In this document: positions 43,262-53,893 of the stretch, one piece after another
How the letters are laid out: the number at the start of each line of letters is the position of its first letter
How positions within the stretch are numbered: the stretch's first letter is position 1
NCBI GenBank assembly: GCA_002706335.1
Contig: PAKZ01000024.1
Span: 124,001-188,000 of the forward strand
DNA: 64,000 bases
Direction of reading: 5' to 3'
Source of the DNA: Ahrensia sp.
GTDB lineage: Bacteria > Pseudomonadota > Alphaproteobacteria > Rhizobiales > Rhizobiaceae
Made by a program: the position numbers and the translations under genes
The notes under the pieces: model-generated
Database searches by the model: none
What the model was told of the DNA's origin: nothing
The model's input: the letters and a program-made list of their open reading frames with translations, nothing else

Positions 43262-45649
43262 TTATTCAGCCGCGACTGGTGTCCGCGCGTTGCGGATGAT
43301 GTTCCAGATGTGATTGGGGGACGCCGGCATGTCGACATGGGCGATGCCGAGCGGTTTCAGTGCATCAACCACCGCGCTGATGATGGCCGCCGGCGAACCG
43401 ATCGTGCCGCACTCGCCGCAGCCCTTCACACCCATCGGCGTGTGCGTGCAGGTCGTCGAATGCGGTTCGATGACCAGTTGAGGGAAATTGTCGGCGCGCG
43501 GCATGCAATAATCCATGAAGGACCCCGACAGGAGTTGTCCGGAGGTGGGATCATAGACCCCGTGCTCGAATAGCGCTTGGCCGATGCCCTGCACGATGCC
43601 CCCATGCAATTGGCCCTCGACGATCATCGGGTTGATGATCGTGCCGACATCGTCGACCGCTGTGTACCGCTCCAGCGTCACGATCCCGGTATCGGGGTCA
43701 ATCTCGACCTCGGCGAAGTGTGCGCCGCCCGGGTAGGTGAAGTTCACCGGGTCGTAATAGGACTGTTCCTCCAGTCCCGGCTCCAGCGTCTCAAGAGGGA
43801 AATCGAAGGGCACATAAGCGGCGCCGGCGATTTCCTGGAAGGACTTCTTCCGGTCGGTGCCGGCCACGGAGAAGGTACCGTCCTCGAAAACGATGTCTTC
43901 GAGCGAGGCCTCAAGCTGGTGAGCGGCGATCTTGCGGCCCTTCAGGATGACCTTGTCGCTGGCCTGCGAGAGCGCCGCACCGCCGACAACGAGCGAACGT
44001 GACCCGTAGGTGCCCATGCCGAACTGCACGCGGTCTGTATCGCCGAAGACAATATCGATGTCCTCGAACGGAACGCCGAGGCGATCCGAAACGATCTGAG
44101 CGAAGGTAGTCTCGTGGCCCTGGCCATGGTTATGGGTGCCGATCAGCACCGTCACCGCACCCGAGGGGTGAACGCGCACAGTCGCGCTTTCGTAGAGCCC
44201 GCCGCGCGCGCCGAGTTGGCCGGCGAGGCGCGAGGGGGCAAGGCCGCAGGCCTCGATATAGGTCGAAATACCGAGACCGCGATATTTGCCTCGGCTCGCG
44301 GATTCGGCGCGGCGCACCTCGAAACCGGCCACATCGGCGAGTTCCTCCGACCGTTCCAGGCAGCCTAGCGGATCGCCGCTGTCATATTCGACGATAACCG
44401 GCGTCTGGTAGGGATAGGCTTCCTTGGGGATCATGTTGCGCTTGCGGATGTCGATCTTGTCGATCCCCATTTCGCGCGCGGCCATGTCGACCAGCCGCTC
44501 CACCACGAATGTGGCTTCGGGACGTCCGGCGCCGCGATAGGCGTCGACTGGCACGGTGTTGGTGAACACGCATTTCACTTCGCAGTAGATCGACGGGATC
44601 TGGTAAACGCCGGACAGAAGTGGCGCGTAGAGGTTGGTCGGAATGTTTGGCCCGAAGGTGGAGAGATAGGCCCCCATATTTGCGAGCGTCTTCACCCGCA
44701 TGGCAAGGAACTTGCCGTCCTCATCGAGCGCTAGTTCAGCCTCGGTGACATGGTCACGGCCATGCGCGTCGGAGACGAAGCCTTCGGAACGCTGCGCGAC
44801 CCATTTTACCGGACGGCCTAGCTTGCCCGCTGCCCAGGTTACCACCGCTTCCTCGGCATAGTGGAACTGTTTCACGCCGAAACCGCCACCGACATCAGGC
44901 GCGACCACGCGGAGCTTGTGCTGGGGAATGCCGAGCACCATCTCGCCCATCAGAAGCCGCACGACATGCGGAAATTGGCTGGTTGTCCAGAGCGTGTAGC
45001 GCCCGGAGGCGAATTCGAACTCGCCGATGGCCGCCAGCGGTTCCAGGGGATTGCCGATAAGGCGGTTGTTGACGAGTTCGATAGAGGCAACATGCGCGGC
45101 GTTCTCGAACGCAGCGTCGACGGCTGAGGAGTTGCCGAGCTCCCAGTCGGCGCAAAGATTGTTCGGGACGTCGTCATAGAGCTGTGGCGCGTTTGGGCGC
45201 AGGGCATCCACCAGGCCGACGACCGCCGGAAGAACCTCATAGTCGACCTCGATCATTTCCGCGGCGGCTTGGGCCTGTTCGATGGTGTCGGCGACAACGA
45301 AGGCAACCGCGTCGCCGACATAGCGCACCTTGTCATGGGCGATCGGCGGATGCGGCGGCTCCTTCATCGGATCCCCATGCTTGTCGGTGATGCCCCAGCC
45401 GACTGGCAAACCGCCGACATTATCGGCCTTCATGTCCTCGCCTGTGTAGACGGCTTTAACGCCCGGCTGCGCGAGCGCCTTCGAGACATCGATCGAGTTC
45501 AGCTTCGCATGAGCATGCTCGGAGCGTAGAAATACGCCTGCAAGCATACCGGGTCGCTTGATATCCGCGACATAAGTGCCTTTACCCCGGACGAAGCGGG
45601 CGTCTTCCTTGCGTTTCGGTGACGAGCCGATTCCAACCACTGCGTTCAT
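43262..45649 (-). CDS. molybdenum hydroxylase large subunit (CoxL/xanthine dehydrogenase family)
   Basis: 795-aa molybdopterin-binding subunit. Contains '[11 protein letters not shown]' (first molybdopterin motif), '[12 protein letters not shown]' and, near the end, '[12 protein letters not shown]' with the conserved Glu-type region of the active site. The active-site loop is AYRGAGRPE rather than AYRCSFR, so it is not a form I carbon monoxide dehydrogenase; it may hydroxylate an N-heterocycle or aldehyde. ATG 45649 is preceded by AGGAG. Confidence 0.93.
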   Translation of the reverse strand: MNAVVGIGSSPKRKEDARFVRGKGTYVADIKRPGMLAGVFLRSEHAHAKLNSIDVSKALAQPGVKAVYTGEDMKADNVGGLPVGWGITDKHGDPMKEPPHPPIAHDKVRYVGDAVAFVVADTIEQAQAAAEMIEVDYEVLPAVVGLVDALRPNAPQLYDDVPNNLCADWELGNSSAVDAAFENAAHVASIELVNNRLIGNPLEPLAAIGEFEFASGRYTLWTTSQFPHVVRLLMGEMVLGIPQHKLRVVAPDVGGGFGVKQFHYAEEAVVTWAAGKLGRPVKWVAQRSEGFVSDAHGRDHVTEAELALDEDGKFLAMRVKTLANMGAYLSTFGPNIPTNLYAPLLSGVYQIPSIYCEVKCVFTNTVPVDAYRGAGRPEATFVVERLVDMAAREMGIDKIDIRKRNMIPKEAYPYQTPVIVEYDSGDPLGCLERSEELADVAGFEVRRAESASRGKYRGLGISTYIEACGLAPSRLAGQLGARGGLYESATVRVHPSGAVTVLIGTHNHGQGHETTFAQIVSDRLGVPFEDIDIVFGDTDRVQFGMGTYGSRSLVVGGAALSQASDKVILKGRKIAAHQLEASLEDIVFEDGTFSVAGTDRKKSFQEIAGAAYVPFDFPLETLEPGLEEQSYYDPVNFTYPGGAHFAEVEIDPDTGIVTLERYTAVDDVGTIINPMIVEGQLHGGIVQGIGQALFEHGVYDPTSGQLLSGSFMDYCMPRADNFPQLVIEPHSTTCTHTPMGVKGCGECGTIGSPAAIISAVVDALKPLGIAHVDMPASPNHIWNIIRNARTPVAAE

Positions 45650-45660
45650 TGAAATCTCCT

Positions 45661-46134
45661 TCAGGAGGCTGCTCGCATGGCGGCCGCGCCAGCGATGATA
45701 GACTTGACGATGTTCTGGTAGCCGGTGCAGCGGCAGATATTGCCTTCGAGCCACTCCCTGATCTCGGCTTCGTTGGGATCCGGGTTGTTCTTCACGAGGT
45801 CGATCGCGCTCATCAGCATGCCGGGTGTGCAGAAGCCGCATTGAAGGCCGTGGTTTTCGCGGAAGGCGATCTGCATCGGGTGCAGATCGGCGTCGCTTTT
45901 CGACAGGCCCTCGACGGTCCGCACTTCGCCGCCGTCTGCGGAAACCGCCAGCATCGTGCAGCTTTTCACGGAGTCGCCGTTGACGTGGACAACGCATGCT
46001 CCGCACTGGCTGGTGTCGCAGCCCACATGCGTCCCGGTGAGGGAGAGCTGTTCGCGGATAAGATCGCTCAACAAGGTCGATGGATCGACATCGACCGTAA
46101 CTGGCTCATCGTTCAGCGAAAATGAAATTTGCAT
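45661..46134 (-). CDS. molybdenum hydroxylase [2Fe-2S] small subunit (CoxS-like)
   Basis: 157 aa with two [2Fe-2S] sites: '[16 protein letters not shown]' (plant-ferredoxin type) and '[12 protein letters not shown]...[12 protein letters not shown]' (C-terminal four-helix type). The start is MQISFSLND at 46134, with GGAGAG upstream; it is first in the CoxS-L-M gene order and follows the ABC transporter ATPase by 17 bp. Confidence 0.95.
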   Translation of the reverse strand: MQISFSLNDEPVTVDVDPSTLLSDLIREQLSLTGTHVGCDTSQCGACVVHVNGDSVKSCTMLAVSADGGEVRTVEGLSKSDADLHPMQIAFRENHGLQCGFCTPGMLMSAIDLVKNNPDPNEAEIREWLEGNICRCTGYQNIVKSIIAGAAAMRAAS

Positions 46135-46151
46135 GGATTTACTCTCCAGTA

Positions 46152-47276
46152 TCAAGCGAGCAGGTGGGCATGATCGATCTGCCATATGGCGAGCACGCGA
46201 TCGCCGATTGACAGGGATTCCTCGAAAAAGCGGCGTTCGGGCACATAGGCGACGAATTCTTCTTCGCCGGCGGCCTCCATCATGACTTTTACAAAGGTGC
46301 CCTGATATTCGACGCCGGTAATTGCGCCTTCGACGCTGGTCGAACCATCCGGCAGATCGCCGCCGGCGCGGACCAGGTCGATGTCGTCCCGCCGAATGGC
46401 AATGTCGAGCGACTGACCGTCCTCTAGACGCTTGCCGTTCGCGAGAGGGATTTCGATATTGCTGTAGGTCGCGCCGGCCATCGTCGCGCGGGTGCCGTTG
46501 ATGTAGCTGACCTTGCCGGAAATCACATTCTGGCCGCCGATGAACTCGGCGACATAGCGGTTTTTCGGCTCGGCATAGACTTCCCGGGCCGGGCCGGACT
46601 GGCGAATCTTTCCTTGGTCCATGACGACGACCATGTCGGCGAGCGCGATGGCTTCCATCTGCGTATGGGTGACATGGATGAAGGTGATGCCGAGATCACG
46701 CTGCATACGGCTCAATTCGGCACGCATCTTGATTCGCAGATGTTCGTCGAGAGCCGATAGCGGTTCATCGAGCAGCAGGACGCGGGGTTCCGTGATCGCA
46801 GCGCGGGCGAGGGCGACACGTTGCTGCTGGCCGCCCGACAGTTGCGAGGGCAGGCGATTGGCGAATTCGGTCAGGTGTACTTTCTCGATCATCGCATCGG
46901 CCTTGGCGTTGCGTTCGGCCTTGGAAAGACCGCGAACGCGCAGCGCAAAGGCGATGTTGTCCCGAACGCTCAGGTGCGGAAAGAGCGCGTAGGACTGGAA
47001 CATCATTGCCGTACGACGTTCCACGGGATCGAGACCGACGACATCCTCGCCGCCTATCAGGATCTCGCCATGGGTCGGATCCTCGTGTCCGGCGATCATC
47101 CTCAGGATGGTACTCTTGCCGCAGCCGGACGGGCCGAGCAGGCAGCAATATGCGCCGTCGGGGATCTTGAGATTGATACCGTCGACAGCGAAGGTCTCGC
47201 CATCATAGCTCTTGGTGACACCAGCGAGCTCAATATCTCCGTTACCAGTTCCCACCTTCGTCTCCATATTATTCAC
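46152..47276 (-). CDS. ABC transporter ATP-binding protein (PotA/FbpC-like)
   Basis: 374 aa: Walker A 'GPSGCGKST', Q-loop '[12 protein letters not shown]', signature '[15 protein letters not shown]', Walker B '[12 protein letters not shown]', H-loop 'HVTHTQMEA', and a C-terminal TOBE regulatory domain (~280-370). Energises the adjacent importer. The GTG at 47276 overlaps the end of the upstream permease gene; ATG 47267 is an alternative. Confidence 0.92.
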   Translation of the reverse strand: MNNMETKVGTGNGDIELAGVTKSYDGETFAVDGINLKIPDGAYCCLLGPSGCGKSTILRMIAGHEDPTHGEILIGGEDVVGLDPVERRTAMMFQSYALFPHLSVRDNIAFALRVRGLSKAERNAKADAMIEKVHLTEFANRLPSQLSGGQQQRVALARAAITEPRVLLLDEPLSALDEHLRIKMRAELSRMQRDLGITFIHVTHTQMEAIALADMVVVMDQGKIRQSGPAREVYAEPKNRYVAEFIGGQNVISGKVSYINGTRATMAGATYSNIEIPLANGKRLEDGQSLDIAIRRDDIDLVRAGGDLPDGSTSVEGAITGVEYQGTFVKVMMEAAGEEEFVAYVPERRFFEESLSIGDRVLAIWQIDHAHLLA

Positions 47277-48156
47277 TGATGTTCTTGCGGGCGGCGTTGC
47301 GCCGTTGCAGGAGGATGATCGATCCGAGGCTGACGCCGATGATAAGAAACGAGATGACCGTCGAGACCGTGCCGAGCGCGTACAGCGCGGGCGAGGTGAC
47401 GTTGAGCGTCATGCTCCAGATTTCGAGCGGCAGCGTGTTTTGGGCGCCCGCGGTCTGGAGAGTTCGGGCGAACTCGTCATAGGACAGGGTGAAGCCGAAC
47501 AGCGCGACCGCGATGAGTCCCGGCGCGAGAACCGGCAGGACAACGAGACCGATCGTCTGGGCCCGTGACGCGCCAAGATCGCGGGCCGCTTCCTCCCAGT
47601 CACTGTTCAGTCGCGACATCACGGCGAACATCACGAGGATGCCAAAGGGCAGCGTCCAGGACAGTTGTGCACCGAGCGCGGAGGTGAACCAGTTGGTCGG
47701 AATGCCGGCCATGTCAAAGCCAAGGCCGATGCCGATGCCGAGAACGAGGCCAGGCGCGACCAGGCTGCCGATCATCAGGTAGAAGACGATGGTGTCGCCC
47801 CTGAAGCGCCTCCGAAAAGCCATGCCGGCCATGAAGGAGAACACCACTGTGATCACGGTCACCGCGATGGCCAGATAGATCGACCGCGTGAATGAGCCGC
47901 TGACGTCGCCGGCGCGAGTCTGCATTATCAGTTCGTTGAACCAGTAGAGCGAGAAACCCCGCATCGGGAAGACAAGCCCGCCGCGCAGATCCTGGAAGGA
48001 CAGGATGTAGATCGAGAGCATCGGTCCGTAGAGCGCGATTACATAAAAGGCGAAGAAAGCGGCGAGGACGTAGAAGGTCCAGGTGCGGTCGGAGGAATTG
48101 CGGCGGGCCCTGCGTTTGCCTCGGGTCGAAATGGTGGCGTTCGTAACGTCGGTCAT
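47269..48156 (-). CDS. ABC transporter permease (PotC-like)
   Basis: 295 aa with six hydrophobic segments and a permease EAA motif, 'EEAARDLGASRAQTIGLVVLPVLAPG'-like (in part: EEAARDLGASRAQ). A basic, polar N-terminal tail (GKRRARRNSSDR) precedes TM1. Overlaps the PotB-like gene upstream by 4 bp (ATGA). Confidence 0.92.
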   Translation of the reverse strand: MTDVTNATISTRGKRRARRNSSDRTWTFYVLAAFFAFYVIALYGPMLSIYILSFQDLRGGLVFPMRGFSLYWFNELIMQTRAGDVSGSFTRSIYLAIAVTVITVVFSFMAGMAFRRRFRGDTIVFYLMIGSLVAPGLVLGIGIGLGFDMAGIPTNWFTSALGAQLSWTLPFGILVMFAVMSRLNSDWEEAARDLGASRAQTIGLVVLPVLAPGLIAVALFGFTLSYDEFARTLQTAGAQNTLPLEIWSMTLNVTSPALYALGTVSTVISFLIIGVSLGSIILLQRRNAARKNISE

Positions 48157-49016
48157 TGCGTTATCTCCTTGCGGATGTCTACGACACGCAGGATCAGTGC
48201 CACCATGAGCATCACCAGGATCGTCAGGACGATCGCGCTGGCCGCGGCGCTTGGGTATTGCAGCACGCCGATATCCTCGTAGAAGGCGCCGACCACAGAG
48301 GCGGTGCCGCCGCCGGACATGACCTTCACCACGAAGAAATCACCCATGACGATAGACACGACGAAGATGGCGCCGAGCGCGATGCCGCTTTTGGACATCG
48401 GCAGGATGATGTAGCGCATGATGTCGAACTTGCTGGCGCCGGCATCGAGTGCCGCCTCGACGACACGCTTGTCGATACGGGCCATGGAATTGAAGATCGG
48501 GACGATCATGAATATCGTCAGCTGGTGGACATAGGCCACAACCACGGCAAAATCGGAATAGAGCAGAAATTCCAGAGGCGCGTCGATGAAGCCCATCGCC
48601 ATCAGCGCCTGGTTGATCAAACCTTCCTTGCCGAGAAGCGGAATCCACGAGATCATACGGATGATATTCGACGTCCAGAACGGCACTGTGCAAATCAGGA
48701 AGAGCCCCATCGCGAGCAGCTTGCTCCTGACATGGAACACCAGGAAATAGGCGACCCAGAAGCCGATAAAGGCGGAGAAAATCAGCGTCAGCGCGGCGAA
48801 TTTGATCGTTTCAAAATAGAGCCTGTACGTCAGCGCCGACTGGAACACATAGGTGTAGTTTTCGAGCGTTGGATCCATGAACATACCGCCGAAACCGTCG
48901 GTCTGCATGATGCTGGCGATTGCCACGACAATGATCGGCATGATGAAGAACGGGACCATTATCGCAAGCAACGGCGTGACATTCAGCCATCCAACAGCGG
49001 TTTTGTTCAATTTCAT
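48153..49016 (-). CDS. ABC transporter permease (PotB-like)
   Basis: 287 aa, six hydrophobic segments, EAA loop 'VVEAALDAGASKFDIMRYIILP'-type (in part: EAALDAGASKFD). Homologous to spermidine/putrescine-type PotB permeases. Second gene of the transporter operon, 113 bp after the binding-protein gene. Confidence 0.92.
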   Translation of the reverse strand: MKLNKTAVGWLNVTPLLAIMVPFFIMPIIVVAIASIMQTDGFGGMFMDPTLENYTYVFQSALTYRLYFETIKFAALTLIFSAFIGFWVAYFLVFHVRSKLLAMGLFLICTVPFWTSNIIRMISWIPLLGKEGLINQALMAMGFIDAPLEFLLYSDFAVVVAYVHQLTIFMIVPIFNSMARIDKRVVEAALDAGASKFDIMRYIILPMSKSGIALGAIFVVSIVMGDFFVVKVMSGGGTASVVGAFYEDIGVLQYPSAAASAIVLTILVMLMVALILRVVDIRKEITQ

Positions 49017-49129
49017 GGACGAGGCTCCAGCATGACTTCTTCATGGGTCGGCGTTGCGACCTGAGGGATGTCTGGCCCCGCACTTCGATGAAGCGGCGGG
49101 ACCGGATCTGTCGGGAGAAGCCGCCGGGA

Positions 49130-50437
49130 TCAGGCGACCTTGAAGTCGTTCCAGCGCTTGTTCATGTAGGCTGCTTCGTCCATCAGCGTATTCCAGCAAG
49201 AGATGTTGGTCACGCGTTCCACGAAGGAGCCGCCGTCGCGCTTCGTGCCGGCTGGTTCCATCGGCACGCCGTAGGGGTCGGTGATCGCCTCGGGAGCGGG
49301 CTTTCCTTCATACCAGTAGGCCCATTCCGTATCCGTCATCTGCGTCTTGGCCGTCGATGGAACCGGGCTGTAGTATCCGTAGCGGGACACGAAGGCGCCC
49401 TGCCAGCCGGACAAGTACCAGTTCATGTACTCGTAGGCTGCGTCGAGCTTCTTGCCTTCGAGATGCTTCATCAGGCCCATGCCGTTGCACCAGCCTCGAT
49501 AACCTTCCTTGCCGTCCTTCTTGTTGACCGGCGCATAGATGCACGGGATTTCCTTGGTGCGAACGGCGGCGACGGCCGGAGACCACATGGACTGGATGAC
49601 GCCCTCGCCGGCGGCCATGAGCTGAACGGACTGGTCGAAGGTCGTCCAGGTGGCGCGGAAGTGGCCGTCACGCTTGAGCTCGATGAGCTTGTCGATCGTC
49701 TTGTCGATCTCTTCCTTGGTCATGTTGCCCTTGTCGCCATACTGGATCAGACCGGCGCTTTCCATGCAAAGCGCGGCGTCCATGATGCCGATCGCAGGCA
49801 CATCCAGAATGGCCGCTTTGCCTTTGTATTTGGGATCGATCAGGTCTTTCCATTCGGTGACCGGATGGTCGACCAGATCAGGGCGATAGCCGATGGAGTC
49901 CGCGTTGTAGACCTGCGGCACGTTGGTGAGCCACTCGGACACGCCGTCATGCAGCTCGGTGGAGTCCTTGCCGTCCAGGTATAGGGCTGCGTAGGGCGAA
50001 ATGCCTTCGTTGGCGATCTTTGCGCCGTCCAGTTCGCCCTTTGTGAAGATTGGCAGGAAGTTGTCGAATTCCTTGATCCGCTTTGCCTCGATGCCCTGGA
50101 TCACGCCGCGCTTGGCGGCGAGCTTGGCCTGCCAGCCCTCCAGATCGCAGATATCGACTGTGTTGGGCTGGGTGATGAAGCGGTTGATCGCGGCGGAGGT
50201 GTCGAGATTCTGCATCGTAACCTTGAAGCCGAGATCCTTGGCTGCCTGGTCGCCAATTGCCTTGACGACCGAATAGGACACGCCGACATGGCGCAATTCG
50301 ATGTCCTTGATTTCTTGCGCCCAGATTGTCGGGAATCCGGTGATCGCTCCCGAGCCTGCGGCGGCACCCGCCGCAGCGGCGCCGGCCTTGAGAAAGCCTC
50401 GTCTGGAGATGTTCGATTTCTTCGTGGATTTGGTCAT
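49130..50437 (-). CDS. ABC transporter substrate-binding protein (PotD-like, Tat signal)
   Basis: 435-aa periplasmic binding protein with a twin-arginine signal (KKSNISRRGFLKAGAAAAG). The mature part has the extracellular solute-binding fold of the PotD/PotF group ('CDLEGWQAKLAAKRGV', 'WKDLIDPKYKGKAAILDV'). Ligand cannot be read from sequence; polyamine or amide-like compounds are usual in this group. First gene of the Pot-type operon. Confidence 0.88.
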   Translation of the reverse strand: MTKSTKKSNISRRGFLKAGAAAAGAAAGSGAITGFPTIWAQEIKDIELRHVGVSYSVVKAIGDQAAKDLGFKVTMQNLDTSAAINRFITQPNTVDICDLEGWQAKLAAKRGVIQGIEAKRIKEFDNFLPIFTKGELDGAKIANEGISPYAALYLDGKDSTELHDGVSEWLTNVPQVYNADSIGYRPDLVDHPVTEWKDLIDPKYKGKAAILDVPAIGIMDAALCMESAGLIQYGDKGNMTKEEIDKTIDKLIELKRDGHFRATWTTFDQSVQLMAAGEGVIQSMWSPAVAAVRTKEIPCIYAPVNKKDGKEGYRGWCNGMGLMKHLEGKKLDAAYEYMNWYLSGWQGAFVSRYGYYSPVPSTAKTQMTDTEWAYWYEGKPAPEAITDPYGVPMEPAGTKRDGGSFVERVTNISCWNTLMDEAAYMNKRWNDFKVA

Positions 50438-50749
50438 TCGTCAGATCTTCCCTGCTTGAATAACGAGCGGCACCTTGCGCCCTGCCACAGCGATTAGATG
50501 AATTTTCCGGATCGAAACAAAATCAGAAATCGAAATCCCAGCCATAAGAAACGCATATACGCCGCCCATTTCATCGTGCACTGCACAAAAATCGCGCATA
50601 TCAACCGGCGGTTATTGGATATTGAATGAACGATAGACAGCAATCCCGCTGCCTTGCCCGATTTTGGATCAAGGGAGCTGATGGAAAAATTTTCCAAATC
50701 ACCGAAATGAGAGATCTACCGTCCGGAAATTCCGGAGGGTAAACGCCGG
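50438..50749. other. promoter region of the Pot-type operon with a candidate operator
   Basis: 312 bp between the binding-protein start and the end of the LysR gene. It holds a perfect 11-bp inverted repeat GTGCA-C-TGCAC (50576-50586), a possible regulator-binding site, within otherwise AT-moderate sequence. No gene seen. Confidence 0.4.
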
Positions 50750-51682
50750 CTAGCCGGTCGTTTGCGCCGGCGTGTCCGCAGGGCGGGGCGGGCGTGGAAT
50801 GCTGCGCAGGTCGGCGCCCTGATCGAGTTGCTGAAGATAGTGCGCTAGGTAGTCATGCAGCGCATTCGCGGCGGGCGACTTCGCGCCCGGCGCTTTGTAA
50901 AGAAGAAGGTCCACTTTTGGCAGGGTCGGGAAATCCGGTCCGCGAACGATTTCACGCATGCCCGGTACGAGTGCACTCCGGCCAAGCACGGTGACCGCCA
51001 TCCCGGAAAACACGGCGGCCTGCAGTCCGCTAACGCTCTCGCTCACGCAGGCGATGCGCCAAGGGTGGCGGGCGGCTTCGAGGCACTCGATCGCATGATC
51101 GCGATAGATGTTCCCGGGCGGCAACAGCGCGAGCGGCACCGGCGTTTCGGTGTGCGCCGTGGAATTGTCGCCTGTCATCCAGATCAGTTGTTCCTGACGC
51201 ACGACCCTGCCGCCGGAAAAATCATTCATCCGGGTCACCAGCGCGAGGTCCACTTCGCCCCGATGCACCAGCCGTACCAGCGGCGTGGACAGAGAGCATT
51301 GGAGCTGCACCTGGACGCGCGGGAAGGCTTGCTTGAACAGGCCAAGGATCGAAGGAAGGAGAAATGACGCATAGAGGTCCGGCGTGCCGAGGACCACTTG
51401 GCCCTCGACATCCGGCGATTCCAGTCTGGACAGCAATTCGTCGTGCAACCGAAGGATGGAGTTTGCGTAAGTCAGGACCAGCTCGCCGTCTGGCGTCAGA
51501 ACCATCTTGCGGCCTTCGCTGCGAAACAGGTTAAAACCGCATATGCTCTCCAAGCGTTGCAATTGCAGCGTGATGGCCGGCTGTGTCCGTCCGAGCCGCC
51601 GCGCGCTCTCCGTTATGTTTCCTGTTTCGGAGACGCTCTGCAGTGTCCTCAGGATGCGGATGTCCAAACTCAAGCTGTTCAT
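50750..51682 (-). CDS. LysR-family transcriptional regulator
   Basis: 310 aa. N-terminal winged helix-turn-helix ('LRTLQSVSETGNITESARRLGRTQPAITLQLQRLE' in part) and a C-terminal LysR effector-binding domain ('GQVVLGTPDLYAS' etc.). It is on the same strand upstream of the transporter operon and is a natural candidate regulator of it. Confidence 0.93.
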   Translation of the reverse strand: MNSLSLDIRILRTLQSVSETGNITESARRLGRTQPAITLQLQRLESICGFNLFRSEGRKMVLTPDGELVLTYANSILRLHDELLSRLESPDVEGQVVLGTPDLYASFLLPSILGLFKQAFPRVQVQLQCSLSTPLVRLVHRGEVDLALVTRMNDFSGGRVVRQEQLIWMTGDNSTAHTETPVPLALLPPGNIYRDHAIECLEAARHPWRIACVSESVSGLQAAVFSGMAVTVLGRSALVPGMREIVRGPDFPTLPKVDLLLYKAPGAKSPAANALHDYLAHYLQQLDQGADLRSIPRPPRPADTPAQTTG

Positions 51683-52241
51683 GGACAGAGGTGCGATCTA
51701 ATTGTTGTCTTTCAGTCATCGGTAGAGGCAAGCAATGGACGTGCCATGTGGGCAAACCTGTCACCTCATGGCTTGGAGCCCGAAAGAGCGAACAAAAAAA
51801 CGTCAGGCCAGGCCGGCGTTGACCATTTCCAAGGCGAATAGCCTTCCAACAGGCTCGCGTAAATCTCAGCCCCAAATTCGACGTATCATTGAAACCTGGA
51901 GCGCAGGCAGGTGCTTAAGTATCCGATGGCGTCATGGCCATTGAAAAAGATGGCGAGGTTCGCGGTCAGAAGTAAATCTCAAATCCGGTTTGATTGTTTG
52001 TGCATGCACGGTTTGTTGGGAGCACATCAACCATCTCAACATCCGCGGAATTGCACACTCCCAACCTGATGAGGCTTTTCCTGCCAATCGAACAGGTTAA
52101 CCTCCGTTCTGTTCTATTTGTAATCAGAGGGTCCTCGGTTCGGGTCCATGCGGGGGCAAAATCTCGAAATGTTGGCGAAGCCGAATTGCCCGGCCACAAC
52201 TTCGGGTCATGGCTGGTTCCGACGGATCTGGTTGACCCTTT
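51683..52241. other. 560-bp region without a gene; contains a tRNA-Thr fragment
   Basis: No protein-like frame on either strand. It contains the degenerate tRNA-Thr 3'-end copy at 52116-52158 and marks the boundary between the Pot/Cox cluster and the hydrolase cluster. Confidence 0.6.
52116..52158 (+). repeat. degenerate third copy of the tRNA-Thr 3' end
   Basis: Shares ATTTGTAATCAGAGGGTC exactly (18 bp) and the acceptor end CGGGGGCA exactly with the tRNA-Thr gene, with ~9 of 17 bases in the T-arm between them; same orientation as attL and attR. The T-stem can no longer pair (CTCGG vs CCATG). Reads as a mutated old attachment site. Confidence 0.65.
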
Positions 52242-53828
52242 TCAAAAGGCTACCGCATCTCCATCCGAGCGGGGGTCCGAAGCGGCTTCCAACAAACCGG
52301 TCGGATGCCGCAGGACAGCTCCGGCGTGGCCGGCGAGGTCCGAAAATTCCGGAATCAACTCGATCTGATGCCCGGCATTCTTCAACTGATTCACCAAAAA
52401 AGGATCGAATCGATCCTCCAGTTTCAGCGTCGTTGTGTCATCGCCCCAGGTCTTGCCAAGCAGCCAGCGGGGAGCGGTGATCGCCTGCTGCAGGTCTGTT
52501 CCGAATTGGGCAAAGCGGGTGAAAACGGCGGCCTGCGTCTGCGGCTGGCCCTCTCCACCCATCGTGCCATATGCGAGTACGCGCCCATCGGAGAGTTGCG
52601 CCAGCGCAGGATTGAGCGTGTGAAACGGCCGCTTGCCGGGAGCTAGTTGGTTCGGGCCGTCACCAAGGGAAAAGCCCGCGCCGCGATTCTGGAATACGAC
52701 GCCGGTTTCAGGGCAAGTCAGGCCCGAGCCGAACTCCCAGAACACGCTCTGGATGAAGCTGACCACCGTGCCATCGGCGTCGGCCGCGCCCATCCAGACC
52801 GTATCGCCTTGTTTCGGGACATGGGGCCAGGGCAGGGCATTCTCGCGGTCGATCCGGCCGGTCAGTTTATCGAGCACGCTGACGTCCAGCCAGCTTTGCG
52901 CCTGCTCAGCCATCGTCGACGGGTCGCCGAGGTGCGCATTACGCAGCAGAAAGGCCTGCTTGGTCGCCTCGATCAGTCCGTGGAGATGGGCGAAGCCTTC
53001 GCCTTGATCGACATTCAGCCGATCAAAAATCGCGAGGATCATCAGCGAGGCCACCCCCTGCGTCGGGGGCGGCATATTGTAGAGCGAACCCCAAGAGCTC
53101 TCGACGCGTAACGGTGTGACGGTTTGGACCTGAAAGAAAGAGAAATCCTGCTGTCGCAGCGGGCTGCCATGTTCAGACAGGTAAGCGGCATGAGCGGCGG
53201 CAATCGCGCCTTTGTAGAAGCTGGCAAGGCCGTTTTCGGCGAGGCTTTCCAGCGTGCGCGCAAGCGCCGGCTGGCACAGACGGTGGCCGGGCGCGGGCGG
53301 GGCGCCGTCGACCAGGAACAGGTCGGCAAAGCCCGGAACCTCCTTCAGCCCGGCCCATTTCTCGGCAGTGGTACGGCTCTGGTTGCCGGTCACGGCAATG
53401 CCATCGCGGGCATAGGCGATGGCGGATCTCAGAAGGTGCGCAAGAGGCAGTCGTTTTGCCTCCGGCACCAGGGACAGGGCTCGTTCCCATCCGCCGATCG
53501 TGCCCGGCACGGTCAACGCGGCCTCTCCGCCGCGCGTCGGCAGCGCCGCCCTGTAGCCGCGATCGGCATACCAGCCCGGCGTGGCCAGTCCGGCGGCTTG
53601 TCCGCAGGCGGAAATGCCGACAGGGGCCTCGCCGGGGCGATGGATCAACCAGAAGCCATCGCCGCCGATCCCGTTCATATGCGGATAGGTGACCGCGATC
53701 GTGGCGGCGGCGGCGACCATTGCCTCGATCGCCGTACCGCCTGTTTCGAGAACGTCGCGGCCGGCCAGGGCCGCCGCTCTGTGCGGCGCCGAGACGGCAC
53801 CGCGATAGCCAATTGCGGAGTGAAGCAT
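52242..53828 (-). CDS. gamma-glutamyltransferase-family proenzyme (HpxW-like)
   Basis: 528-aa Ntn hydrolase that is normally cleaved autocatalytically. N-terminal: 'APHRAAALAGRDVLETGG' and 'NGIGGDGFWLIHRPG'. The small-subunit start is probably the Thr in 'KQGDTVWMGAADADG' with 'FGSGLTCPETGVVFQNRGAGFSL' and 'GTMGGEGQPQTQ' downstream. The length and the linked amidase/HpxZ-like genes suggest an oxamate amidohydrolase-like (HpxW) activity rather than true glutathione metabolism, but this is inference. No signal peptide, so cytoplasmic. Confidence 0.85.
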   Translation of the reverse strand: MLHSAIGYRGAVSAPHRAAALAGRDVLETGGTAIEAMVAAAATIAVTYPHMNGIGGDGFWLIHRPGEAPVGISACGQAAGLATPGWYADRGYRAALPTRGGEAALTVPGTIGGWERALSLVPEAKRLPLAHLLRSAIAYARDGIAVTGNQSRTTAEKWAGLKEVPGFADLFLVDGAPPAPGHRLCQPALARTLESLAENGLASFYKGAIAAAHAAYLSEHGSPLRQQDFSFFQVQTVTPLRVESSWGSLYNMPPPTQGVASLMILAIFDRLNVDQGEGFAHLHGLIEATKQAFLLRNAHLGDPSTMAEQAQSWLDVSVLDKLTGRIDRENALPWPHVPKQGDTVWMGAADADGTVVSFIQSVFWEFGSGLTCPETGVVFQNRGAGFSLGDGPNQLAPGKRPFHTLNPALAQLSDGRVLAYGTMGGEGQPQTQAAVFTRFAQFGTDLQQAITAPRWLLGKTWGDDTTTLKLEDRFDPFLVNQLKNAGHQIELIPEFSDLAGHAGAVLRHPTGLLEAASDPRSDGDAVAF

Positions 53829-53893
53829 CCGATTTCATCCGTATGCGCTTGGGGAAGTGTCTTCCCTGTCGTTACATCCACCCGGGACGGCGT

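Noticed and set aside
43262-46134. Carbon monoxide dehydrogenase (form I CoxMSL)
   Set aside because: The active-site loop AYRCSFR that marks form I enzymes is absent (AYRGAGRPE instead); only the general molybdenum hydroxylase family can be supported.
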